From Asticcacaulis sp. AC460 (GTDB lineage Bacteria > Pseudomonadota > Alphaproteobacteria > Caulobacterales > Caulobacteraceae), in NCBI RefSeq assembly GCF_000495795.1, contig NZ_AWGD01000009.1:62001-126000 (forward strand): a DNA stretch of 64,000 nt. The letters are read 5' to 3'. Below are positions 1-10,022 of the stretch, piece after piece. Both the position numbers and the translations under genes were made by a program. Numbering within the stretch: position 1 is the first letter of the stretch; each line of letters opens with the position of its first letter. The notes under the pieces are model-generated. The model saw only the letters and a program-made list of their open reading frames with translations, was not told the origin of the DNA and made no database searches.

Positions 1-98
1 CTCTGCTGCAGCAATGGCTGGACTCGCATCTGCCGGCCATCGTCGAAGAAGCCGTACGTGCCGAAGTCGAACGCATTGCACGACAGGGCCGCCGGTAA
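1..98 (+). CDS. popZ: PopZ/DUF2497 polar organizing protein, C-terminal fragment
   Basis: Only the last 31 or so residues are present; the gene begins before the window. The visible tail reads LLQQWLDSHLPAIVEEAVRAE and ends ERIARQGRR. The pattern L-x-x-W-L-D-x-x-L-P-x-I-V-E is the conserved C-terminal helix pair of PopZ (DUF2497), the segment used for self-assembly of the polar scaffold that anchors chromosome origins and cell-cycle proteins. A position directly ahead of valS is usual for popZ in alphaproteobacteria. The family call is firm; which PopZ-like member it is cannot be judged from the tail alone. Confidence 0.85.
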   Translation, partial: LLQQWLDSHLPAIVEEAVRAEVERIARQGRR

Positions 99-128
99 AA
101 CTGGATTTCCTCCAATCCACCTGATAAG

Positions 129-156
129 AGCGGCGTCCTGTGACGCCGCTTTTTTC
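129..156 (+). terminator. Rho-independent terminator after popZ
   Basis: A perfect 9-bp stem AGCGGCGTC/GACGCCGCT with a 4-nt loop (CTGT) is followed by a run of T. It lies between the popZ stop and the valS start, so valS should have its own promoter or depend on readthrough. Confidence 0.85.
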
Positions 157-178
157 ATTTTAAACTGTCTGAAAGACC

Positions 179-2869
179 ATGCTGGAAAAGACCTTCGATC
201 CCGCCGCCGTTGAACCCCGTCTGTACGAGATGTGGGAGACATCGGGCGTATTTGCGCCGATCGACGACCCCAAGGCGGAGACCTTTTCCATCGTCATTCC
301 GCCGCCCAATGTGACGGGTAACCTTCACGTGGGCCACGCCCTGAACAATACCCTGCAGGACGTCCTGACCCGGTTTGAGCGTATGCGCGGCAAGGCTGCC
401 CTGTGGCTGCCCGGGACCGACCATGCCGGTATCGCGACCCAGATGGTGGTCGAGCGGCAACTGGCCGCCGCCGGTAATATCGGCCGCCGCGATATGGGCC
501 GTGAGGCCTTTGTCGCCAAGGTGTGGGAGTGGAAGGCCGAATCCGGCGGCAATATCGTCCGTCAGTTGCGTCGCCTGGGGGCCTCGTGCGACTGGTCGCG
601 CGAACGCTTCACCCTGGATGACGGCCTGTCGGCTGCGGTCCGCAAGGTCTTCGTGCAACTGCATCGCGATGGGCTGATGTACCGCGACAAGCGTCTGGTT
701 AACTGGGATCCGCAGTTCCAGACCGCCATCTCCGACCTGGAAGTCGAGCAGAAAGAGGTTGACGGCCATTACTGGCACTTCGCCTATCAACTGGCCGATG
801 GCGTCACCTATCAGCATCCGGTCAAGGACGAGGACGGCAACGAGACGCCGGAGACGCGCGACTATATCGTCGTCGCCACGACTCGGCCCGAAACCCTCCT
901 GGGTGATTCCGGTGTCGCCGTTCATCCCGAGGACGAACGCTACAAGGGGCTGATCGGCAAAGCGGTCATTCTGCCGATCACCGGCCGTCGTGTGCCCATC
1001 GTCGGCGACGACTATGCCGATCCGGAAAAGGGCTCAGGCGCGGTCAAGATCACGCCGGCGCACGACTTCAACGACTTCCAGGTCGGCAAGCGCCATGACC
1101 TGGAGCAGATCAATGTCATGGACGAGATGGCGCGGATCATCGTTGCGCCTTACGAAAATGAGGATCGCTTCGCGGCACGCAAGGCGATCATCGCCCGCGC
1201 CGAGGAAGAGGGCTGGCTGAAGGCCATCGAAAAGACCCGCCATATGGTGCCGCACGGCGACCGTTCCGGCGTGGTCATAGAACCCTTCCTGACCGACCAG
1301 TGGTACGTCAATGCCGGCGAACTGGCCAAGGAAGCCGTGCGTGCGGTCGAGGACGGCCGCACCGTCTTCGAACCGAAGTCGTGGGAAAAGACCTATTTCG
1401 AATGGATGCGCAACATCGAGCCGTGGTGCGTGTCGCGTCAACTGTGGTGGGGCCACCGTATCCCGGCCTGGTACGGTCCGGACGGCACCATCTTCGTCGA
1501 GATGTCACAAGCCGAAGCCGAGAAGGCCGCCCAGGCCCATTACGGCAACGCGACTCCGCTGAAGCAGGATGAGGATGTCCTGGACACCTGGTTCTCGTCG
1601 GCCCTGTGGCCGTTCTCGACCATGGGCTGGCCCGATCAGACTGAAGACCTGAAGCGCTTCTACCCGACCGACACCCTGATCACCGGATTCGACATCATCT
1701 TCTTCTGGGTTGCCCGGATGATGATGATGGGTTTGCACTTCACCGGCGAAGCGCCGTTCAAGCGCGTCTTCATCAACGCCCTGGTCCGCGACGAGAAGGG
1801 CCAGAAGATGTCGAAATCCAAGAACAATGTCATGGACCCATTGGTCCTGATCGACGAGTTCGGCGCCGACGCCCTGCGCTTCACCATGACCGCCATGTCG
1901 GGGCAGGGCCGCGACATCAAGTTGTCGAAGCAACGTATTGAAGGCTATCGCAATTTCGGCACCAAGCTGTGGAACGCTACGCGCTTTGCCCAGATGAACG
2001 AGTGCGCGCGCGTCGACGGCTTTGATCCGGCATCGGCCAAGCTGACCCTGTCGCGCTGGATTCGCGGCGAGGTCCAGAAGACTCAGGCTGCCCTGACGGC
2101 GGCACTGGAGGCCTGTGCCTTCGATGACGCTGCCAACATCCTGTACAGGTTCATCTGGAACGTCTTCTGCGACTGGTACCTGGAACTGGCCAAGCCGATC
2201 CTGAACGGGGACGATGAAACCGCCACGACCGAGATCCGCGCCGTGACGGCCTGGGTGCTGGACCAGGCCATGGTCATGCTGCACCCGGTCATGCCTTTCA
2301 TCACCGAAGAGCTGTGGCAGCAGACGGGTGGGGAAGGGATGCTGATCACGCGGGCCTGGCCGAAGGCCGACGCCTCGGCGATCGATGCCGAAGCCGATGA
2401 GGAAATCAACTGGCTGATCGACCTGATCACTGAGATCCGCTCGATCCGGTCGGAGATGAACGTGCCGGGTTCGGCGCGGGCGCCCCTGGCCCTGACCGGC
2501 GCTTCGGATGTGACGCGGTCGCGCATTGCCACGCACGAGGACCTGATCCTGTTCCTGGGCCGTCTGTCAAAGGTCGAGGCGGCCGAGACAGCGGCGGCGG
2601 GTTCGGTGCCGTTCGTGGCCGGTGAGGCGACAGCGCACCTGGCCATTGCCGAGTTCATCGACCTGAAGGCCGAGCAGGCACGCCTGTTGAAGGACATTGC
2701 GGCCTTCGACAAGTCGATCGACGGGGTGAAGCGCAAGCTCGACAACCCGGAATTCGTCAAGAAGGCGCCGGAGGAGGTGATCGAAGAGAACCGCGAACGC
2801 CTGGCCGAAGCCGAAAGCGGCAAGGCCAAGCTCGCGGCAGCTTTGGAACGCCTGAAGGTCGCGCTTTAA
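179..2869 (+). CDS. valS: Valine--tRNA ligase
   Basis: Class I aminoacyl-tRNA synthetase that charges tRNA-Val and edits misactivated threonine. The 896-residue length is usual for bacterial ValRS. The first signature is [15 protein letters not shown] (HIGH-type motif, near residue 45), and the second is [11 protein letters not shown] (KMSKS loop). The CP1 editing region follows the first motif, with [13 protein letters not shown] and [11 protein letters not shown] visible. The anticodon-binding domain and a Val-RS C-terminal coiled coil ([14 protein letters not shown] onward, rich in E, K and L) complete it. The start ATG lies 22 bases after the terminator T-run; no strong ribosome binding site is obvious, but the start matches the usual N-terminus ([19 protein letters not shown]). 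No anomalies seen. Confidence 0.98.
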   Translation: MLEKTFDPAAVEPRLYEMWETSGVFAPIDDPKAETFSIVIPPPNVTGNLHVGHALNNTLQDVLTRFERMRGKAALWLPGTDHAGIATQMVVERQLAAAGNIGRRDMGREAFVAKVWEWKAESGGNIVRQLRRLGASCDWSRERFTLDDGLSAAVRKVFVQLHRDGLMYRDKRLVNWDPQFQTAISDLEVEQKEVDGHYWHFAYQLADGVTYQHPVKDEDGNETPETRDYIVVATTRPETLLGDSGVAVHPEDERYKGLIGKAVILPITGRRVPIVGDDYADPEKGSGAVKITPAHDFNDFQVGKRHDLEQINVMDEMARIIVAPYENEDRFAARKAIIARAEEEGWLKAIEKTRHMVPHGDRSGVVIEPFLTDQWYVNAGELAKEAVRAVEDGRTVFEPKSWEKTYFEWMRNIEPWCVSRQLWWGHRIPAWYGPDGTIFVEMSQAEAEKAAQAHYGNATPLKQDEDVLDTWFSSALWPFSTMGWPDQTEDLKRFYPTDTLITGFDIIFFWVARMMMMGLHFTGEAPFKRVFINALVRDEKGQKMSKSKNNVMDPLVLIDEFGADALRFTMTAMSGQGRDIKLSKQRIEGYRNFGTKLWNATRFAQMNECARVDGFDPASAKLTLSRWIRGEVQKTQAALTAALEACAFDDAANILYRFIWNVFCDWYLELAKPILNGDDETATTEIRAVTAWVLDQAMVMLHPVMPFITEELWQQTGGEGMLITRAWPKADASAIDAEADEEINWLIDLITEIRSIRSEMNVPGSARAPLALTGASDVTRSRIATHEDLILFLGRLSKVEAAETAAAGSVPFVAGEATAHLAIAEFIDLKAEQARLLKDIAAFDKSIDGVKRKLDNPEFVKKAPEEVIEENRERLAEAESGKAKLAAALERLKVAL

Positions 2870-2888
2870 GCACGACCTTCAGGATGTC

Positions 2889-4613
2889 CTACAACACGCC
2901 TGCTTTCACCAGTTCCGCCGCGTGGTTGGCGGCGCGCGCCGTCAGTGCCATATAGGTCAATGACGGGTTCTGCACCGCCGAACTGGGCATGCAACTGCCG
3001 TCGGTGATGAACAGGTTGGGCACGTCGTGCGACTGACACCAGCCGTTCAGCACTGAGGTCTTTGGATCGCGACCCATCCGCGCCGTGCCCATTTCGTGGA
3101 TCTTGTTCCCGGGCGAAGTGAGGGATTCCATCGTCACGCCTCTGTCTTCCGACGACCAGATATTCGTGCAGCCGGCCGCCTTCATCATGGCCAGGGCGTC
3201 CTTCGATGCCGCCTGCATCATCTTCAGTTCGTTCTCGCCCAGCCGGCAGTCGATGACGGCGACCGGCATACCCCACTTGTCCGTCTTTGTGGGATGCAGG
3301 CTGATGTTGTTGCGGAAGTTGGGCAGCATGTCGCCGAACGCGTTGATGCCGATCGTCCAGGGTTTGGGTGTGCGGTTGGCCTGCTTGAAGTCCTCTCCGA
3401 TCCCCGGCCGATTACCCGTCCAGCCCGGCCGCGAGGATCCGCCCTGGAAGCCGTATCCGCGCAGGAACGGCTTGTCGTGCTCGGTGATATTGGCGTAGTT
3501 GGCGACGTAGATACCGCCCGGCCGCCGGCCGGCATGATAATAGGCGTCGAACTCGGGCAATTCGCCACCGGCGCCGGCGCCGCCGAAGTGATCCATCAGG
3601 TTGTGGCCCAGTTGGCCGGAGCTGTTGGCCAGGCCGGTCGGGAAGGCTTCCGACTTTGAATTCAGCATGATCAGGGTCGAGGCCACGGTCGAAGCATTCA
3701 GGAAGATGATGCGCGCGGTGTAGGTTTTGGTCTCGCGGGTATTGGCATCCATCACTCGAACGCCGGTGGCGCGCTTCGACACCGGATCGTAGTCGATGGC
3801 CTGGACGATGGCGTAACTGATCAGGGTCAGGTTCTCGGTCCGCCGGGCCGCGGGCAGGGTTGCCGAAACCGATGAGAAATAGGCTCCGAACGAACAGCCG
3901 CGATGGCAGTGGTTGCGCACCTGGCACGGCCCGCGGCCCAGGTCCATCTGTTCCTGGGTCGGCTGGGTCAGGTGTGCGACGCGCGCCGCAATCACGTGCC
4001 GCGATGGAAAGGCCTTGTTGACTCGTTCGGCAAACGCCTTTTCCGGTTGGGTCAATTCAAAGGCCGGCTGGAACTGGCCGTCGGGCAGGCTGGGGATACC
4101 GTCGCGATTGCCCGAAATGCCGGCGAAGCGTTCGACATGGTCGTACCACGGCGCCAGGTCGTCATAACGGATCGGCCAGTCGACTCCGTGACCGTCCTTC
4201 TTGTTGGACTCGAAATCCTGCGGCCCGAAGCGGTAGGACTGGCGCGACCACATCAACGACTTGCCACCGCTGTGATAGCCGCGCAGCCATTCGAACGGCG
4301 CGCCTTCTGGGGTTTCGTAAGGTTGTTCGTCCTCCTTAACCCAGAACTGCTTGGTGGTTTCGTGCAGCGCATAGCCCACCGACTCGGCGGCGACGGGGTA
4401 GTGCGTCTTCAGCTCTTCCTCATTGATGCGGTCGAGGTTGGGCAGCTCCCACGGCGACAGCATGTCGGAATAGTCCTTCTCCACGCTCAGCTCGCGGCCG
4501 CGTTCCAGGACCAGGACCTTGAGGCCCTTTTCGCACAGTTCCTTGGCGGCCCATCCGCCGCTCATGCCGGAACCTATGACGATGGCATCGAATTCGTCGT
4601 TCATCACGCTCAC
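2889..4613 (-). CDS. GMC-family FAD oxidoreductase (gluconate dehydrogenase-like large subunit)
   Basis: A 574-residue flavoprotein. The N-terminus carries an FAD-binding Rossmann signature (DAIVIGSGMSGGWAAKELCE) and then LVLERG. The C-terminus has the GMC block HEMGTARMG and TDGSCMPSSAVQNPSLTYMA, which lines the active site. No signal peptide is visible, but the next gene upstream on this strand encodes a Tat-signal small subunit of the gluconate 2-dehydrogenase subunit 3 family, 27 bases away. Such pairs are known to be exported together as a periplasmic dehydrogenase of sugars or sugar acids feeding electrons to the respiratory chain. The substrate cannot be told from sequence. Two close ATGs occur at the start (MSVMNDEF); either is possible. 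Confidence 0.9.
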   Translation of the reverse strand: MSVMNDEFDAIVIGSGMSGGWAAKELCEKGLKVLVLERGRELSVEKDYSDMLSPWELPNLDRINEEELKTHYPVAAESVGYALHETTKQFWVKEDEQPYETPEGAPFEWLRGYHSGGKSLMWSRQSYRFGPQDFESNKKDGHGVDWPIRYDDLAPWYDHVERFAGISGNRDGIPSLPDGQFQPAFELTQPEKAFAERVNKAFPSRHVIAARVAHLTQPTQEQMDLGRGPCQVRNHCHRGCSFGAYFSSVSATLPAARRTENLTLISYAIVQAIDYDPVSKRATGVRVMDANTRETKTYTARIIFLNASTVASTLIMLNSKSEAFPTGLANSSGQLGHNLMDHFGGAGAGGELPEFDAYYHAGRRPGGIYVANYANITEHDKPFLRGYGFQGGSSRPGWTGNRPGIGEDFKQANRTPKPWTIGINAFGDMLPNFRNNISLHPTKTDKWGMPVAVIDCRLGENELKMMQAASKDALAMMKAAGCTNIWSSEDRGVTMESLTSPGNKIHEMGTARMGRDPKTSVLNGWCQSHDVPNLFITDGSCMPSSAVQNPSLTYMALTARAANHAAELVKAGVL

Positions 4614-4640
4614 CTGTAATCGTTTTCGTTATTGCGCCGT

Positions 4641-5153
4641 TTATTGTGCCCACGTCCGGCCGATTTCGCCGATCGGCGCCGAAGCGATCCACCGGCCGGG
4701 CACCAGTTCGTAGTGCAGTTCCTCCGTCGCGCCGGGCTCCGACAGGTAATAGACCGTGGCGATCAGCGACTTCACCGAGCGGTAATCCCAATGGTCATTT
4801 CCTGCGAAGGCGGCGGTGTCGAGCTGCTTCAGGGCGTTGACGTTGCGTCCGCCAAAGCCGTCCAGTTTCGCCTTGATCCCGGCCAGTTGCCCACGATGCT
4901 CAGCCTGCGTCTTGGCGGAAGCCCAGGTCAGATGCAAATGGTCCATATAGGCGGGGACGCCGGCGTCGATAGCGCCCGGTGTGTCGGTACGCGGGATGAC
5001 GCTATCGGCCAGGAAGGTGACCAGCGCCAGTTCATCCGCGCTGTAGAAGCCGGCCTTCTTTTCACCGGCTTCGGCATTCTGAAAGGCGGACAGGGCCGCC
5101 GCACCACCCAGGCTGAAAATCAGCCCCTGTAAGACCTGCCGGCGTGTTGTCAT
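4641..5153 (-). CDS. Gluconate 2-dehydrogenase subunit 3 family protein, Tat signal
   Basis: A 170-residue protein starting MTTRRQVLQGLIFSLGGAAA, a twin-arginine signal peptide with a likely cleavage after NAEA. The mature part (FYSADELALVTFLADSVIPR, then TPGAIDAGVPAYMDHLH) matches the small subunit that partners GMC flavoproteins. I chose this ATG over one ten codons upstream because GGAGG stands 5 bases ahead of it and because the twin arginine then falls at positions 4-5, as expected. It is transcribed first, followed by the flavoprotein gene. The cytochrome c subunit of classical three-subunit gluconate dehydrogenases is not encoded nearby. Confidence 0.88.
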   Translation of the reverse strand: MTTRRQVLQGLIFSLGGAAALSAFQNAEAGEKKAGFYSADELALVTFLADSVIPRTDTPGAIDAGVPAYMDHLHLTWASAKTQAEHRGQLAGIKAKLDGFGGRNVNALKQLDTAAFAGNDHWDYRSVKSLIATVYYLSEPGATEELHYELVPGRWIASAPIGEIGRTWAQ

Positions 5154-5357
5154 GGTTTCCTCCGGTCTCTTTTGCAGACCCATATTCTGATTTGTCGTAC
5201 CATACTTTCACGCTTTCGCTGAAACGCAAGAGCGACCATGCGCCATGTGCAAAGAATGGTATCCCGCTGTACGTCGGCTGCAACCAATGGCATGCTGTAT
5301 GGGCCGGCCAAGACTTTGATTTGGCATGGCAATAGACAAAAAATGCCGGGAAGACTC

Positions 5358-6491
5358 ATGCAACCCTCTACCACCGCCATCACGCCCGCCAAGAGCCATT
5401 TTGTCATCCTGGACGGCCTGCGTGGCGTGGCGTCACTTATGGTGGTGGTGTTCCACCTGTTCGAAGCCTATTCCGGCGGAAGCGCCCAGAAGCAGATCAT
5501 CAATCACGGCTATCTGGCGGTGGACTTCTTCTTCTTGTTGTCGGGGTTTGTCGTGGCCTATGCCTATGATGACCGCTGGCTGGCCAACATGACCCAGTGG
5601 GATTTCTACAAACGCCGTCTGGTCCGGCTGCAGCCGATGATCATCATGGGCAGCCTGATCGGCGCGGCGCTGTTTTTCTTTCAGGACTATTCTATCTTCC
5701 CGAAAATCGCGGGAACCCCGGCGTGGCAGGTGGTCCTGGTCATGGTGATCGGCATGACCATGATTCCCTTGCCGCCATCCGCCGATATCCGCGGCTGGAA
5801 CGAGACTCACCCGGTCAATGGTCCGGCGTGGTCGCTGCTCTACGAATATGTCGCCAACATTCTCTATGCGGTCGGTGTCCGCAAACTGTCGAACAAGGCA
5901 TTGGGCGTCCTGGTGGCCCTGGCCGGTGTGGCCGTCATTTACCTGGCCGTCTTCGGCCCGCGCGGCGATCTGATCGGCGGCTGGTCTCTGGATCCGCAAG
6001 GCATTCATATCGGCCTGACGCGGGTTATGTTCCCGTTCTTTGCCGGTGTCCTGCTGATGCGGCTGGGCAGGCGTATCAAGGTGCCCAACGGCTTCGCGGT
6101 CTGCAGCCTGCTGCTCATCGTAGCCTTGGCTCTGCCGCGTTTCGGCGGGACCGACAAGCTGTGGCTCAACGGTATCTACGACTCGGCCTGCGTGATCCTG
6201 CTGTTTCCGTTGATCGTGGCGATCGGCGCCGGCGAAAAAGACGTCGATGGCGTTTCGGTGCGCATGGCGCGCTTCTTCGGCGACCTGTCCTATCCGCTCT
6301 ATATCACTCACTATCCGCTGATCTACATCTACACCGGCTGGGTGGTGGATAAGAAAATTCCGCCGGAACAAGGCGCGCTGGTCGGCGCGGGTGTCTTCGT
6401 GGCGGCCGTCGCCATCGCCTGGGCCTGCCTCAAGCTGTACGACGAACCGCTTCGGCGCTGGCTGGCAGGGAGACTGTTGAAAGCCGGGTAG
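5358..6491 (+). CDS. Acyltransferase 3 family membrane protein
   Basis: Integral membrane O-acyltransferase (OafA/NodX-type fold), about 377 residues with roughly ten hydrophobic helices. Family markers are FVILDGLRGVASLMVVVFH near the start, FFFLLSGFVVAYAYDDRW, and YKRRLVRLQP. Known members move acetyl or other acyl groups onto cell-surface sugars. The open frame extends 40 codons further upstream, but I chose this ATG (MQPSTTAITPAKS) because GGGAAG lies just before it and it puts the first helix close to the N-terminus. The gene is divergent from the Tat dehydrogenase pair and ends one base from the convergent glycosyltransferase gene. Its sugar substrate is unknown; the neighbouring glycosyltransferases suggest an envelope polysaccharide. 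Confidence 0.9.
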   Translation: MQPSTTAITPAKSHFVILDGLRGVASLMVVVFHLFEAYSGGSAQKQIINHGYLAVDFFFLLSGFVVAYAYDDRWLANMTQWDFYKRRLVRLQPMIIMGSLIGAALFFFQDYSIFPKIAGTPAWQVVLVMVIGMTMIPLPPSADIRGWNETHPVNGPAWSLLYEYVANILYAVGVRKLSNKALGVLVALAGVAVIYLAVFGPRGDLIGGWSLDPQGIHIGLTRVMFPFFAGVLLMRLGRRIKVPNGFAVCSLLLIVALALPRFGGTDKLWLNGIYDSACVILLFPLIVAIGAGEKDVDGVSVRMARFFGDLSYPLYITHYPLIYIYTGWVVDKKIPPEQGALVGAGVFVAAVAIAWACLKLYDEPLRRWLAGRLLKAG

Positions 6492-6492
6492 T

Positions 6493-7563
6493 CTAGGCTT
6501 TTGCCTTGGCCACGATCTCCTGGCGGATGTTGCGTAGCTGAGTGGCACGATGGTCGCGGGTGTGAATCTCACGTACGAACGCCTGGCCGGAGTGGGCGAG
6601 ATTCAGCCGCAGGGCTTCATCGTCGATCAGCCGCTCCAGACCTTTGGCCAGAGCCTGGCCAGTGACGTCCGGTGCATAGACGGCATGCTCGCCGGAGGCT
6701 TCACGCAGGCCGCCGCTGCCTGATGACACGACGGCACAGCCGGCGGCATGGGCTTCCAAGGCCACCAGACCGAAGGGTTCCTCCCACACCGACGGCATGA
6801 CGGCAACGGCGGCGGATTTCATCTGCGCCTTGACCGCATCCAGGGGCTGGTCCTTCAGCACCGTGACCTGTGCAGACGGCAGCTTGTCGATCTGCGCCTG
6901 GGCCCAATCACCATGGACACCGAACCGGTTCAGCACCAGCACGGCCTTCCACTCGCTATGGCGCGGCAGGACCTCGGCGAGGGCGTCGCATAGGGGCGCC
7001 AGGCCTTTTTCCGGCGCCGCCCGGCCGGAGAAGATGATCGTATTGTCTTTGACCAAAGGATCGCCCGGCCAGAGCGACGCGTCGATTGGATTGGCCACCG
7101 CATAGGTCCGCCCGGCATATTGCGGGTAGTTGCTGAGGAAGTTCGCCTTGGCCGCTTCGCTGACGAAGATGAAGCTGTTGAACGAACGGTTGCGCCAGAC
7201 GTTACGCCAGCGATCGATCAGGTGTTTCGGCTTCTTGACGTAGTTGTGGCGATACAGGCTGTTCGGGATCGCTTTCAAAGCGCCAGCGATCGCCGAGGCC
7301 GAGATGGCGTGCTGGTGGAACTCGATATAGTCGGGGGCAAAGGCCTTCACGGCGTCGATCATCCGTTTGCGTCGGACCAGTCGGTTGCCGCCGGGATCGA
7401 TCTCGGTCACCGGGATATCGTCCCGCGCCTTGGCGCCGGTTTCGCAGAAAACCCGGATGTCATCCGTGCTGCCGGCCGAAAGCGTACGGATCACCGTCTC
7501 GATCGAGTTGGGCTCGACGGCGCAGAAGGTATAGCCCGGCGGCAGGACGATGGCGATCTTCAT
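6493..7563 (-). CDS. Glycosyltransferase family 4 (GT-B), copy 2
   Basis: A 356-residue GT-B enzyme. The C-terminal domain shows IIFSGRAAPEKGLAPLCDAL (donor-site start) and SVWEEPFGLVALEAHAAG, the EX7E retaining-GT4 motif. The N-terminus MKIAIVLPPGYTFCAVEPNS is nearly the same as that of the next gene upstream (MKIAIVLPPEFKFCARRPHS), so the two are tandem paralogues. The start codon overlaps the stop of the upstream copy in an ATGA arrangement, pointing to translational coupling. The likely role is transfer of a sugar from a nucleotide-sugar donor in surface polysaccharide synthesis; donor and acceptor are not deducible. Confidence 0.9.
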   Translation of the reverse strand: MKIAIVLPPGYTFCAVEPNSIETVIRTLSAGSTDDIRVFCETGAKARDDIPVTEIDPGGNRLVRRKRMIDAVKAFAPDYIEFHQHAISASAIAGALKAIPNSLYRHNYVKKPKHLIDRWRNVWRNRSFNSFIFVSEAAKANFLSNYPQYAGRTYAVANPIDASLWPGDPLVKDNTIIFSGRAAPEKGLAPLCDALAEVLPRHSEWKAVLVLNRFGVHGDWAQAQIDKLPSAQVTVLKDQPLDAVKAQMKSAAVAVMPSVWEEPFGLVALEAHAAGCAVVSSGSGGLREASGEHAVYAPDVTGQALAKGLERLIDDEALRLNLAHSGQAFVREIHTRDHRATQLRNIRQEIVAKAKA

Positions 7564-8645
7564 GATGCTTTCCGGGCGGCGACGGCGCCTTCGCGGATGG
7601 AGTTCAGTTCTTCGGCGCGCCGCGGAATGGTGTGTTCGACCCGGGCGCGGGCCTGACCAAAGGCCGCCAATTGCCGACGCAGACCAAGATCACCGATCAG
7701 CCGATCGATCGCCGCCGCGACATCGGGACCTTCGACCTTGTCGAGATAGACGGCCTGGTCGCCGCTGATGTCGCGCAGACCACCGGTTCCCGACGAGATC
7801 ACCGCCGTACCGGCGGCATGGGCCTCTAACGCCGAAAGCGGGAAGGGGTCTTTCCACACGGACGGGATCACGGAAATGGCGGCCCTGGCGAGGTTTGCCT
7901 GTACGACCGCCAAGGGTTGGTTGGTCAGGATGCTCACCTGATCTTCCAGACCTCTCAGCTTGGCGACCTGTGCCTGGGCCCAGGTGTTGGCGTCGTCAAA
8001 GGCGCTGAGGATCAGCATGGCCTTCCAGTCCGGGTGCCGGGGCAGGGCCTCCGCCAGGCCGTCGCACAGCGGTTCCAGGCCCTTTTCGACGATGGCGCGG
8101 GCGGCAAAGACGATGGTCTTGTCCTTGGCCTCCGGATCTCCGGTCCATTTGGCGGCATCAATCGGGTTGAAGATCGAAAAAGCGCGCGGGGCGAACTTTG
8201 GAAACGCCTCCAGAAAATGCGCGCGGGTGTCATTGCTGACGAACAGAAACCGGTCCAGCGCGCCGTAGCGCCAGTTCTGGTCGAGGCGCTGGAAGATGTT
8301 CTTCGGCGGCTTGATATAGTTGTGGCGGTAGATGGTGGTCGGGACGGCGGGTAGGGCGCGGGCGATCTGGTTCGCCAGCCGCGCCTCATGATGGACTTCG
8401 ATATAGTCCGGTTCGAAATCTTTTAACGCCGCCACCGCCGCCTTCAGCCGCGCAGAACGGCCTGCGCCGACAGGTAATTCCACCACCGGAATGTCGCAGC
8501 GCGCCTCGGCGCCACAGTCGCAGAAGATGCGCAACTCATGCCCCCACGGATTATAGGCGGCAAAGGTGCGGATGACGGTTTCGATGGAATGGGGCCGGCG
8601 GGCGCAGAACTTGAACTCCGGCGGCAGGACGATGGCGATCTTCAT
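7560..8645 (-). CDS. Glycosyltransferase family 4 (GT-B), copy 1
   Basis: A 361-residue paralogue of the downstream copy. The frame is open well upstream, but MKIAIVLPPEF is taken as the start because it aligns with the paralogue and GGAAAG lies 6 bases before it. The donor domain starts TIVFAARAIVEKGLEPLCDG. In the position of the GT4 EX7E motif it has SVWKDPFPLSALEAHAAG, so the first glutamate is aspartate. This may alter donor use or activity relative to copy 2. It is the first gene of a two-gene ATGA-coupled unit and is divergent from the GT2-GtrA gene. Confidence 0.88.
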   Translation of the reverse strand: MKIAIVLPPEFKFCARRPHSIETVIRTFAAYNPWGHELRIFCDCGAEARCDIPVVELPVGAGRSARLKAAVAALKDFEPDYIEVHHEARLANQIARALPAVPTTIYRHNYIKPPKNIFQRLDQNWRYGALDRFLFVSNDTRAHFLEAFPKFAPRAFSIFNPIDAAKWTGDPEAKDKTIVFAARAIVEKGLEPLCDGLAEALPRHPDWKAMLILSAFDDANTWAQAQVAKLRGLEDQVSILTNQPLAVVQANLARAAISVIPSVWKDPFPLSALEAHAAGTAVISSGTGGLRDISGDQAVYLDKVEGPDVAAAIDRLIGDLGLRRQLAAFGQARARVEHTIPRRAEELNSIREGAVAARKAS

Positions 8646-8748
8646 TGGGCTTTCCACAAGGCTGTTCCTCTGTAGCCGCCTCAGGATAGCCGCACAAGCA
8701 GGCCATTGTTTTCCGCCGCTGAAACCATTATGGAGCGGAACGCTTTTA

Positions 8749-9954
8749 ATGGAGCTTTTTTTGTCGACCGATACTCTCACCCCTTCGTCTGCTCCGGTCG
8801 ATCCGAACGCTCCCGATCTCAGCCTGGTCATCTGTACCCTGAACGAAGGCGCCGCCATCCGCGCCGTCATCGAGGAGATCTGTGACATTCTCAGTGGGAA
8901 GGATGGGGGGGCGGGGATCAGCCACGAGATCATCGTGGTCGATGACGATTCCAAGGACAATACCGCCGACGAGGTCCGCGCCGTCGCGGCCACCCGTCCC
9001 AATGTCCGCCTGCATGTCCGCGTTGGTGAGCGCGGCCTGTCCTCGGCCGCCATGAAGGGCTGGGACATCGCGCGCGGTCGGTTCTTAGGTGTCATGGATG
9101 GCGACGGTCAGCACGACCCGGCCGCCATCCGCGAACTGGCCGAACTGATCCTGAAGGGCGACAAGGACCTAGTCTGCGTGTCGCGCTATATCGGCAAGAC
9201 CGAAACCGGCCTGAGCGGTATCCGCGACCTGGGCTCCAAGGCCTTTACCTGGGCAACCGGCCTGATCCTGAAAGTGCCATTGTCCGACCCGATGAGCGGC
9301 TGTTTCATGATGACGCGCGACTATTACCTGTCGGCGCGTCAGAAACTGACCGGCCTGGGCTTCAAGATTCTGCTCGACATCGCTTCGTCCAGCAAGATCA
9401 AGCCGCGTTTTGCCGAGGTCAAGGCGTCGCTGCGCCAGCGCCAGGGCGGCGAGTCGAAGCTGGATGTGCGCGTCGTTCTCGACCTGGTCGCCGTGCTGAT
9501 CGAAAAAGGCAGCCGTGGTCTGTTGCCGGCGCGGTTCGTGATGTTTGTCGGCGTGGGTTTGAGCGGCGTCGTCGTCTATTCGGCGGTCCTGATCCTGGCC
9601 CACCTGCTGTTCCGCGATGGCAGTTACCTGCCGCTATACCGCTTCCAGTTCCGGACCGACGACGTGGTCAGCTACAGCCTGGCGATCTTGATTTCCATGA
9701 CCTGGAACTTCTTCATCAACAACATCCTGACCTTCCGCGACAAACGCCTTCAGGGCTGGGGCCTGTTGCGCGGCCTGCTGGGCTTCTATGTCGCCTGTTC
9801 GGTCGGTGCCCTGATCAGCTTGGCCCTGGCGCTGTTCATGAAGGAAGAACTGAAAATCCACTGGTTCCCGGCCGGTATCCTGGCCGCCGTGCTGAGCTCG
9901 GTGTGGAACTTCTGGGGCGCGATGCTGCTGTCATGGCGGACGCCGAAGAAATAA
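8749..9954 (+). CDS. GT2 (dolichol-phosphate mannosyltransferase type) fused to GtrA-like membrane domain
   Basis: About 401 residues. Residues 20-260 form a GT-A domain of the DPM1 type: LSLVICTLNEGAAIRAV, the IIVVDDDSKDNTADEV loop, MDGDGQHDP (metal-binding region), and PMSGCFMMTRDYY. A GtrA-like domain follows with about four membrane helices (RFVMFVGVGLSGVVVYSAVL, then MTWNFFINNILTFRDK). Such fusions make polyprenyl-phosphate sugars on the cytoplasmic face and take part in presenting or flipping them. I chose the ATG at MELFLSTDTL; the frame runs further upstream but that sequence does not look coding. The gene stands alone, divergent from the GT4 pair. Confidence 0.9.
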   Translation: MELFLSTDTLTPSSAPVDPNAPDLSLVICTLNEGAAIRAVIEEICDILSGKDGGAGISHEIIVVDDDSKDNTADEVRAVAATRPNVRLHVRVGERGLSSAAMKGWDIARGRFLGVMDGDGQHDPAAIRELAELILKGDKDLVCVSRYIGKTETGLSGIRDLGSKAFTWATGLILKVPLSDPMSGCFMMTRDYYLSARQKLTGLGFKILLDIASSSKIKPRFAEVKASLRQRQGGESKLDVRVVLDLVAVLIEKGSRGLLPARFVMFVGVGLSGVVVYSAVLILAHLLFRDGSYLPLYRFQFRTDDVVSYSLAILISMTWNFFINNILTFRDKRLQGWGLLRGLLGFYVACSVGALISLALALFMKEELKIHWFPAGILAAVLSSVWNFWGAMLLSWRTPKK

Positions 9955-10022
9955 AACCTACTTTTCCAGCGGGCGACTGCCCGCCGCGCACGTTTGCGCG
10001 AGCCTCGCGGCGCTTGAGCGGC

